Assembly: GCF_964340395.1 (NCBI RefSeq)
Contig: NC_135555.1
Location: 16,364,746 to 16,428,745 of the forward strand
Direction of reading: 5' to 3'
DNA: 64,000 nt
Source of the DNA: Glandiceps talaboti
Taxonomy: Eukaryota; Hemichordata; Enteropneusta; Spengelidae
The position numbers were made by a program, and so were the translations under genes. This document shows, piece after piece, positions 54,990 to 64,000 of this stretch (positions are counted from its first letter, which is position 1; every line of letters starts with the position of its first letter). Below the pieces are notes generated by a model. The model saw nothing but the letters and a program-made list of their open reading frames with translations, made no database searches and had not been told where the DNA came from.

Positions 54990-55625
54990 CAATGCAGTCA
55001 GTTGTCGAAGCACTTGACTCGCCAGTTACACAAACAATCGACTATAGCATTCCAAAACCACCACCTGTGCATCTCCTAAAACTATTATGTGATTCTCACG
55101 AAAAACACATTTAAATTTAAAGGAGAATTCTACACACAAACATGCATGTGCATTGGCTCTTGGGCATCACCCGAAATAGCCGACATTCCATGAACTGGAA
55201 AGTCGCATTATTGAAATCTACACGGATAAAATATCACTCTGGACACATTTCAGGGGTGGCGTTTTCATGATATTTTGTGGCACCCAAGTTGAACTAAATA
55301 ATCTGAGTGAAAAAATAAACCAAATACATCCAACTTTCAAATTTTCGTTGGAAAGCTCAGATACGGAAGTAACATATCACAATCCACAAATGTCAACGGC
55401 ACCAATAACACAAAGTATTGGATATCAAAACTCATTCCAATATTTACACAGGTAATACTGCCGCCCGAACTCAGTCTTCAAAGGGTCCATTAAGGGTCAA
55501 ACGATCAGATACATACGAACATGTAGTAACGAAAAAGAATTTCAAAAGAAAATTAAATTCTTCACCTGGAAACTGGCGAAAAGTGGCTATAATGAAACAG
55601 AAATAAATACTAGTAACCCGAGTCC
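54990..55625 (+). pseudogene. Relic of a Penelope-like retroelement reverse transcriptase
   Basis: Plus-strand frames show FKFKGEFYTQTCMCIG then SWASPEIADIP, matching the Penelope RT pattern F.FNG..Y.Q..G.AMG.. SP..A. Then, in another frame, VELNNLSEKINQIHPTFKFS and SDTEVTYHNPQM match the following region (L..LN..HP.IKFT.E.S..E..FLD). KGPLRVKRSD ... GNWRKVA would be further C-terminal. Stops and frameshifts break it, and it lacks the YxDD/FIDD-type block. It lies between two ACTAT-type arrays. Confidence 0.6.
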
Positions 55626-55739
55626 ACTATCATAATACTGGCATCTCTATTTGATGAACAATACAAGTAAACTCTGGGCAAACAAATACGGAAATACAAC
55701 ACTCCTCAATACTATACTACACTACACTACAATACACTA

Positions 55740-56330
55740 CACTACACTATAATGTAGTATAGTATATACTATAGTATAGTATAGTATAGTATAATATAGT
55801 ATAGTATAGTATAGTATAGTATAGTATAGTATAGTATAGTATAGTATAGTATAGTATAGTATAGTATAGTATAGTATAGTATAGTATAGTATAGTATAGT
55901 ATAGTATAGTATAGTAAAGTATAGTATAGCAATGTATAGTATAGTATAGTATAGTATAGTATAGTATAGTATAGTATAGTATAGTATAGTATAGTATAGT
56001 ATAGTATAGTATAGTATAGTATAGTATAGTATAGTATAGTATAGTATAGTATAGTATAGTATACTAGTAGTATAGTATAGTATAGTATAGTATAGTAAAG
56101 TATAGTGTAGTATTGTATAGTATAGTATAGTATAGTATAGTATAGTATAGTATAGTATAGTATAGTATAGTATAGTATAGTATAGTATAGTATAGTATAG
56201 TATAGTAAAGTATAGTATAGTATAGTATAGTATAGTATAGTATAGTATAGTATAGTATAGTATAGTATAGTATAGTATAGTATAGTATAGTATAGTATAG
56301 TATAGTATAGTATAGTATAGTATAGTATAG
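55740..56330. repeat. Nearly pure (TATAG)n pentanucleotide array, ~590 bp
   Basis: About 115 TATAG units with only a handful of substitutions (AGTAAAG, AGCAATG, CTAGTAGT). Far purer than the degenerate array 1 kb to its left, and so probably a younger expansion. Confidence 0.97.
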
Positions 56331-56452
56331 GAGACCGATTTTTGAATTAGAAGACCGACACTTGAATTAGAAGACCGACACTTGAATTAGAAGACCAACA
56401 CTTGAATTAAAAGACCGACACTTGAACTAGAAGACCAATTTTTGAATTAGAA
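56331..56452. repeat. 21-bp minisatellite, six copies
   Basis: Units read TTGAATTAGAAGACCGACAC with small changes, starting directly at the end of the (TATAG)n array. Confidence 0.9.
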
Positions 56453-56492
56453 AAATACGATCGGGTCGACAAAAACTCACTGACCTCCCCCC

Positions 56493-57430
56493 TTTGACCT
56501 CTGGCGCTGAGGGAGTCCTTGGGGGTTGTCGTCCTGACAGATCGGGAGGTTTTTTGTTTCTATTAAGGCAACTTTTAGGTTATTCATAACCTTTGAGGTA
56601 ATAATTCCCAGCTTTGAAAAGCTAACGTAAATGTAAGTTTTAAATGAGTTTCCCATGTCACATAAAAATGGGCCCGTAAAATTGGTACAGGGACATTATT
56701 AATATTGCATGTATAGTATAGTCACCGGTATGTCAGAGAACTTTAGGTGGTCATACCTAGGGTATAACAGAAACTGGAATCTGATGAGATGTGGTGATTT
56801 GTAGTGTCAATAACATGACGAGTAGAACAATTTAGATTAATTTCATTTATAAACTATCTATGAAAATTGCCATTACGAAACCTTCAAGTTTGCCCCAAAC
56901 TGCAATATAAGTAAAGCATTGATTGTGAAACAGCCAAGCATTTACATAACATGTTCTGTAACTAGTGTGGTAGCTAGGTAATACATGTATATGTATATGT
57001 ATAGTTATGTTTGAAGTTATAAGTAATATTAAAGAATTCATGTAAGAAACAGGGACAAGAACAAATATTGACATGTACCACATTTCAGACAAGGCTATAT
57101 GCCATTGTAGAAAGGATGTTTTTCTTCAATCACAATTTAAAACACAATGACCACACAAAAACACAATAAAACACAATATCCACCTAAAGTTCTCTAACAT
57201 ACCGGTGACTTTATTATACATATATTAATGCCCCTATACTAATGTTACATGTCTATTTTATGTGATATAGGAAACTCATTTAAAACGTACATTTACGTTA
57301 GCTTTTCGAAGCTTGGAAATATTACCTCAAAGGTTATGAATAACCTAAACATTGCCTTAGTATCTCAAGCAAAAAACTCCATATCTGCCAGGGGGAAAAC
57401 CCCAAGGACTTCCTCACCCCCAGAGGTCAC
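56493..57430. mobile_element. ~940-bp inverted-repeat (foldback/MITE-like) element
   Basis: Arms 56493-56749 and 57181-57430 are inverted copies of about 80% identity: CCTTTGACCTCTGG with GGAGTCCTTGGGG, GGTTATTCATAACC, CTAACGTAAATGTA and CACCGGTATGT. The 431-bp spacer has no recognised gene. TSD not resolved. Confidence 0.7.
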
Positions 57431-57639
57431 TCATGCATTCAACCAACAATCAGATGCACCAACAACCTTTTTACTGTCATAATGGTATTAAACTTTTCTT
57501 AAATATGTTCACCCTATTCTAATTTGAGATGATATTGTCTTTTCAAGATGTGAAATGTTTGCCAAGATAGTCTAAAATTGCCTTAATCTCCAAATCTCCC
57601 CTACCAATGATACTACCATTAGATGTGCTGACCTTTATT

Positions 57640-58400
57640 ACATGTATATAATGATGCCATTTAACTTTTTAAGAACATATTTCAACCCTTAGTGTAAGTT
57701 ATAGAGAATAGTTTCTGATACTTGCTGTCTTGTAAAGCATGGATTAAGTTATTGCTTGAAGGGTCTAAATAGTGTAAATATTGGCTATAAGAGTAAAATT
57801 CCTCCAGGGCTTCTAGAGGGAGACCCCCTCAGACCCCCCCCCCCCCCCACATGAGGTGGACATATCCCAGTCTCAAGCTCTTCCGCTCTTACTGTCAAGA
57901 TGCTATTAAAGTATATTTCAAAAGTATTTCAACCCTATGTAGTTGTTTTTTACATGTTGGTGTTGTCTTGTAAGGCTTGGAAATTATTGTCTGAAAGGGT
58001 CTGAATAGTCTCAAAATTGAGGGAAAAAAACCTCCAGGGGTTCTAGGGGGAGACCCCCTTGGAACCTTCCTCCCCCCCCATGAGGTGTACACATCCCAGT
58101 CTCAAGATCTCCCCCTACCTCTTACTGTCAAGATCCTATCAAACTACTAGTATATTTCAAAAATATTTCAACCTTATGTAGTTGCTTTTTACATGTTGGT
58201 GCTGTCTTGTAAAGCTTGGAAATGATTTTCTAAAAATGTCTGAATAGTCTCAATATTGACTTTTCAGAGTTAAAAACCTCCTGGGCTTCTAGGGGGAGAC
58301 CCCCTAGGACCCCCCATGACAGCTGTACATATTCCCTTCTCAAAGCTTTCCCCCTACCTTTCACTGTCAAGATGCTATTAAACTCCTTTCCAAATATATT
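57640..58400. repeat. ~240-bp tandem repeat, about three copies
   Basis: CTTGTAAAGCATGGA, CTTGTAAGGCTTGGA and CTTGTAAAGCTTGGA occur at about 57732, 57969 and 58209. Each is followed by GGGGGAGACCCCCT-like palindromes, poly-C and CCCAGTCTCAAG. Copies are 75-85% similar by eye. Confidence 0.8.
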
Positions 58401-58439
58401 TACCCTGTGTAGTCAATAATTATAATTATGATAGTGCTA

Positions 58440-60130
58440 ACCCGGGATCTTATAAAGTAGATGCAAGACAGTCAAGCAGTCCACACTGAGTCACGATCAA
58501 AAAATACCTGTCACTAATGCGAATATCATATATGGGGGGGGGGGGGGTCATCATGTTTTAGAATTAAGTGATAGGGGGGTCAGCCTGTTTTGGGTTTTAC
58601 AGATAGGGGGGGGGGGGGTCAGTGACTTTTTGTCGGCCCGATTTAAGAATCCACCGCCCCCCCCCCCCAGGCTGGAGAAACTGACCGGTCCCTATGAAAA
58701 GCTGAGAAGGGCTTGTTTCTAGGAATCCAATGAAAAGATGATTGAAAGGAGGAAAAGGAGAGGCAAAGAAACATGAATTCAAAGATGATTTTTTATTTAT
58801 ATACTTTTTTAAATCGACCGACCGACCAAAATTTTCCATGGAAAAAAACAAAAACATTTTTAAACATTAGGATCACCCCTACACACCAACCTTGGTGACA
58901 CCAGGTCGAATAAATAATAGTGGGTGTCTTTGCGATTTCTTAGCTTTATAATGTTATTCATGTTTTTATCAGATAACATCTCTAGTTGATAAAGTTTTAA
59001 ATCAAAACTATCGTCTTCTCTGTCTCTTTGTAGCTTACCAACTTTGAATTAATTAGTGCACAGCTAATATCCTTGATCAAACTGGTAGGCTATTTGGCAA
59101 ATTACTAGTAACATATTTCCATAACCAGTGTAAATATCTACTAACTGACAAATGGTAATACACCAACCGTTAGTCGGATTGGTAGATGTCAGTTAGTGAA
59201 CTATAAGACTTTTTAAGTTAACGTGAATGTTGGTGGCGCTATACTACTGAGAACGCATGAACGTACGTATAAAACATCTTGGTAATATAATTTTGTGTAC
59301 AATGTATCTGGATGCGTAATTACCAAGTTGCGGCAAACATTAAACGCAAGACGCACATAAAGACCACCATGCAAATAAACAATAAACAGAGGATACATTG
59401 CATTTATTAATCAAACGTTAATACATGCATGGATGTATTAGGTCTCACTAATACATCCATGATACATGTCAACACAATATACTAGGAAATTCCCTTTCCC
59501 TGTCTATCTTTCTGTGTAAAGACTTTTTAAGTTTTACTGTTCGTCACCGTGGTCTCTGCATGGACGTACGAGTGGGGTGGGGTGCACGGGGGTGGGGTGG
59601 CACAAACAATAATTACGTAATCAAACGCTATATACATAATATATAACTGTCAGTCAGTCGACGTAGGAAGATTACGCAGTGGGGTTTGACCTTTACTTGC
59701 ACACGACAGCGCATGACAGAACTGGTAACGCTCATGACTGTACCAGACACAGGAGTTGCTAATGATACTCGCAACGCATAGATCTGGTACTCGAGTAGTA
59801 CATGTCTGGAGTAGAGAGCCCTCCACGACGCGGCTCTGATGAGGAGAGGGAAACCAACACTTCCTTGTAATGAAGTAAACTGTACTTCTACATTTGACGG
59901 GATAAATTGCCAGCACAGCACATGCGTAGATAACGAGGTGTGGCAACAAGATGTTATACAATATTACTTTAGATGCTCATCGAAGTCTGGCGCGCCATGC
60001 CGTGCCAGTGATAAATAAATTAGTGCGTTAAATATACATATATTACAGTATGTATGTAACAACCGTTTGAAAGAGGAAGAAGTTGAACACAGTATCTTTG
60101 TTGACAAGTGTTTTTTTAATTCTTCCAAAT
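58440..60130. other. Spacer with poly-G/poly-C tracts, no confident gene
   Basis: Runs of 10-12 G or C at about 58535, 58608 and 58660 could form G-quadruplexes. A minus-strand Cys-rich frame at 59697-59880 is possible exon sequence but lacks an ATG and a partner exon. Confidence 0.4.
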
Positions 60131-60156
60131 GACTTGAAATGTTGACGCACGTATAC

Positions 60157-60157
<1 letters not shown>

Positions 60158-60199
<42 letters not shown>

Positions 60200-60245
60200 C
60201 AGACAGACACACACACACACACACACACAGACAGACAGACAGACA

Positions 60246-60280
<35 letters not shown>

Positions 60281-60341
60281 TCACTCACTCACTCACTCAC
60301 TCACTCACTCACTCACTCACTCACTCACTCACTCACTCACA
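60158..60341. repeat. Compound (ACAG)n-(AC)n-(ACTC)n microsatellite
   Basis: Blocks of GACA, CA, GACA, CA and finally CACT follow one another without spacer. Confidence 0.97.
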
Positions 60342-61680
60342 GACACAGTACACACACGCAAACAAGCGCAAATTGAATTTGTTTCAAAGGCTACGATCCA
60401 AAAGAGTATATATATATGGTCTAGCCACGAAAAGAGATTCTTGTACAACAAATTCGGACAAATTAAAGTCTAACACTTTCTAATTGACGACATTCGCCAC
60501 CAGTTTTATCACTTTTTCAAAACGATAAAAGTGTGGTTCCAGTGACCAGTTACGTTCAGCTGGTATCAAGAACATACTGTACGTCTCGGGTGTCGCTGAC
60601 GTCTGCTCCCTTGCCGGTAATGTGGTCGACAGACACGAAGACAGTATGGGTCGTGGTCGGAGAAATGGGTCTTTCAAACACTAAGTTAAATGATTTATTA
60701 GACTTTGTTTTCACTGAATTGTTTCAATTTCAAAACGATAACCAAGCTACACCTTCGTAATATAATGACTAATGTCCGTCGGGAGAGAGGGGCGACAACT
60801 GCCAAAGACGACAATACGGGGACGGTCTTCACAAAAGATATCATTTTTTTAAAGTCGAAATACTGTTCATGTTAAATCTTAAAACAGAGTTCATTCTTTG
60901 TAGTGGTTAACGATTAAACCAGAGCTGTTTACCACGACAAGTAATTGTACCTATATATTTGCCATTCATGTTAGGGTAAACGATTCACATACAATAAGCC
61001 CATGGCCGGAGACACTTCTCTTCCAATAGCGCGTAGCGTGGCGTGGCGACAATCAGATCGCTCGTTCGGAGATGTAACGAAGCACAGCGCATGAATAACG
61101 AAGGTTTGCGGCAAAGCACTAACAAAATCAGTTGTTTAAGATTCAGTAAAAGCGACGGGACGACCGCGGAATAAGCGATGGACATTTCGCTATGTAAACA
61201 TACCACCTATACAGTATAGATTTGCAACTTCAAGTCTTATCCAGTTAGTAGAGACAAGCAAAATGTTTCCCATCATGAAAAGTTGTTAATCACAGCAATG
61301 AAGTGTTAGGAACACGAGACAAGTCCATGGCTTGAACAAACTCAGCGTAGCATAATATGTTTTGATATATTGGCAGCAACAGAAATCAATAGTTTTGTAC
61401 TTACCTTGGTTATATTTCTCTTCTCTGAAAAAACAACCGAGATCTTCCTCCGCCGAGTATGCAGTTCATCAGAAATCGTTCCCTTTTTATTGAGGGTGAA
61501 GAAGTCCGGGGGTGTTTTCCTCAAAAGTTCCACGTGTCTGTCTTTTCAGTTTTAGTACAATTTAGTATACTTTATGGAGAATTACTTTGCGTAGTAGTTC
61601 TGAAATTATACCCCCCTGTTTATTTAATTGTTTGTCCTTTTCATACATCCAATGCGTTAGATTTTGTGATATTATTTGTT
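60342..61680. other. Spacer, no supported gene
   Basis: A minus-strand GTAAGTAC donor-like site near 61400 and an open frame before it are the only gene-like signals; no partner exon could be matched. Confidence 0.4.
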
Positions 61681-63510
61681 TCTGCATATTATCTGTTTGT
61701 AGTGCCGATTCATTTTAATCCACCCGGTTTCCTATTAGAATTTTCATACAAACAGTTATTGGTTTCAAAAGACACGGTATATACGGCGATTTAAAGTACC
61801 CGGACCACATGTTCAGCTTTGTTCAATTTCCTGCGACATTTGTTTACTTTTAGATAAAACTCTCGCCAGAAATCATACTTTAAGTATTAAAAAGTGTTAT
61901 CAGCTTTTCCAAATTTAAATTCCTTTCATCTCTGCAGTTAATCAAAGGTGTCAATACAACACGCGATATCATGTCTAAAATTCCCCCCCCCCCAGCACCC
62001 CCCCCCCCTTACTGAACACCACTCATCATTTCTGGATCCCCCTCCCTATTTCTGGTGTGGATGCACCCCATTTCTGAATGCCCCTCACTATTTCAGGATT
62101 TCTCTCAGTACTTATGAATATCCACATTATTCATGAAAACCCCTACTTTCTCTGAACACCCCCTTCCCATTTCTAAATTCCCTTCATTATTTCTGGAAAC
62201 GCCTTGCGATTTCTGGACACCTCTCATCATTTCTGAATACCCCTCACTATTTCTGAACACCCCTTACTATCAATGAATACCGCTACCATTTATGAATGTC
62301 CCTCAATGTTTATGAATACTCCACTGTTTATTAATAGCGCTCCTAATTTCCAAAGTCCCCTTCTACTATAAATGAAACCCCCCCCCACTATTTATGAATA
62401 CCCCCACTATCTTTGAATACCCCTCAATTTGTATGAATACTCGAATCCATTATTTATGAATACCCCTCAATGTTTATGAAAAACCCTCAATATTTATGAA
62501 TACCCCTTAATTTTTCTGGACACCCCTTACTACTTATGAATAACCCTCACTATTTATAACACCCCTTTTTTATCAACGAATACCCCTCACTCTTCATGAA
62601 TACCCCTCAGTCTTAACGAATACCCCTCACACTTCATGAATACCCCTCACACTTCATGAATACCCCTCACGCTTCATGAATACCCCTCACTATCAATGAA
62701 TACCCCTGTCTTAATGAATACCCCTCACACTTCATGAATACCCCTCACTGTCAATGAATACCCCTGTCTTAATGAATACCCCTCACACTTCATGAATACC
62801 CCTCACACTTCATGAATACCCCTCACACTTCATGAATACTCCTCACTGTCAATGAATACCCCTCACTCTTAATGAATACCCCTCACTCTCAATGAATACC
62901 CCTCACTCTTAATGAATACCCCTCACTCTTAATGAATACCCTGACTTTTAATGATTGCCCCTCACTCTTAATGAATACCCCTCATGCATAATGATTGCCC
63001 CTCACGCTTAATGAATACCCTCACTGTCAATAAATACCCTGTTATCATCCTAAAAATATTTCAACAGAATTCCCCTTGAATAAGTATGAATACCTCTTGC
63101 TATCAAAGAGTAGCCCATAATTTCCGAACACCCCTCGCTATTTCTGAATACCCCTCACTATTTCTGGATACCCCTCATTTCTGAAACCCCTCCCCCCTCA
63201 CGCATTCTGAATATCCTTCAATATTACTGAATACGCTCATATTTTCATAATATCTTACGTTTCAGTGCAGACCATTTTAATCCGCTTGGTTTTCAAATAA
63301 AATGTCATAAAAGCAGTTAATGATTTACGGCGATTTAAACCATCTGTCATGTATTTGCTTACTTTTAAAGATAAAACTCTAGGCAGAAGTCTTTCTTTAT
63401 GTACCACAAAGTATTATCAACATTTCCACATTTCAATTCCTTTCATCTCTGCCGTTAATCAAAGGTGTTAATATGACACGCGAAAGCATATCTGAAATCC
63501 CCCCCTTCCC
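61681..63510. repeat. 1.56-kb tandem duplication unit carrying a minisatellite
   Basis: Sequence at 61700-61985 (CATTTTAATCC, ACGGCGATTTAAA, TTCCTTTCATCTCTGC, TTAATCAAAGGTGT) recurs at about 63270-63510 with roughly 80% similarity. In both copies it is followed by poly-C and the ~20-bp minisatellite. The whole module has therefore been duplicated in tandem. Confidence 0.8.
61990..63245. repeat. ~20-bp minisatellite (TGAATACCCCTCAC...)
   Basis: More than 50 units of TGAATACCCCTCAC plus six variable bases (ACTTCA, TCTTAA, TATTTC). Units in the middle (62580-62940) are most uniform. Confidence 0.93.
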
Positions 63511-63529
63511 CCTCCCCTCCCCCTCACCC

Positions 63530-64000
63530 ACTTACTGAATGCCATTCATCATTTCTGGCTACCCCTCACTATTTCTGGTGTGGATGCACCTCATTTCTGA
63601 ATACCCCCTCATTACCTATGAACATCCCATTATTTATAAATACTCCTCAAAATTTTAGAATACCCCTCACTATTTCTGAAAACCCCTCATTTTCTGGACA
63701 CCTCTCATTATTTAGGAATACCCTTCACTATTTATGAATACCAACCACCACTACTTCATGATACCCTTCAATAACCTTTGTTACCCCTCACTATTTCTTA
63801 TATTCATGAATACTGCTCACTATTTATGAATACCCCCACATCAGTTCAGAATACCCTCACTATTTCTAAATTCCTGTCGCTATTTATACCTTTTAGTATT
63901 TCTGGATACCCCTCAATATTTATTGATACACCCCACTATTAATAAATACTCCCAGATATTTCAGAAACCCCCCCCTCTCTTACTATCAATGACTACCCGA
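63530..64000. repeat. Second block of the TGAATACCCCTCAC minisatellite
   Basis: Same unit as 61990-63245 but more diverged. It continues past the window end. Confidence 0.9.

Noticed and set aside
59697-59961. Minus-strand hydrophobic then Cys-rich frame resembling a secreted PAN-type exon
   Set aside because: The apparent start is TTG, no in-frame ATG precedes it, and no downstream exon could be paired, though a GTAAAG donor-like site exists at its end.
60480-61533. Minus-strand frames that could be first and last exons of a gene
   Set aside because: One donor-like site near 61400 but no matching acceptor, no phase check possible and no motif.

Overview
This is nuclear DNA from a metazoan, most likely a marine invertebrate; I cannot name the species. 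The reasons are spliced genes with GT-AG introns, very dense microsatellites, satellite DNA, many MITEs, and relics of Penelope-like and LINE retrotransposons. I see no rRNA, tRNA or CRISPR array and no bacterial-style operon.

Region 1 (1-16.8 kb) holds host sequence. Two minus-strand genes could be assembled from phase-compatible exons. One is the 3' part (four exons, 1142-5885) of an unrecognised protein with a GRAM-like segment and a cysteine cluster. The other is a complete secreted C-type lectin (11183-15652) with a signal peptide, an EPN-type CTLD and an apparent 10-nt microexon. MITEs and long (GA)n, (GACA)n and (ACAT)n tracts lie in the introns and spacers.

Region 2 (16.83-32.63 kb) is the most interesting part. 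It is one large DNA transposon bounded by a perfect 9-bp target-site duplication (AGCTTTCCT). It carries two convergent genes: a DUF6589-type transposase (+, six exons) and a RecQ-like SF2 helicase (-, two exons). That gene pair matches the AcademH lineage of Academ transposons. Each end is a ~100-bp hairpin module with the same outer and inner edges but different stem sequences. A 163-bp MITE made of just the two terminal modules sits in the helicase intron. A second, unrelated 5.4-kb transposon (17286-22692) has inserted into coding exon 1 of the transposase. It has a perfect 8-bp TSD (TTTCACTG), 140-bp TIRs, and inverted arrays of a 49-bp palindromic repeat (about 23 copies left, about 12 right). 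Ignoring the insert and one TSD copy leaves exon 1 open, in phase with exon 2.

Region 3 (32.7-46.6 kb) has a decayed LINE reverse-transcriptase tail, then about 9.8 kb of a 169-bp satellite. Its monomers keep an exact 169-bp period over at least 55 intervals and show higher-order variant patterns.

Region 4 (46.6-56.5 kb) is about 8 kb of degenerate ACTAT/ATACTAT satellite that switches strand repeatedly, then a Penelope-like RT relic, then about 590 bp of nearly pure (TATAG)n.

Region 5 (56.5-64 kb) is non-coding repeat sequence: a 0.9-kb inverted repeat, a ~240-bp tandem repeat, compound microsatellites, and a ~20-bp minisatellite inside a 1.56-kb tandem duplication.
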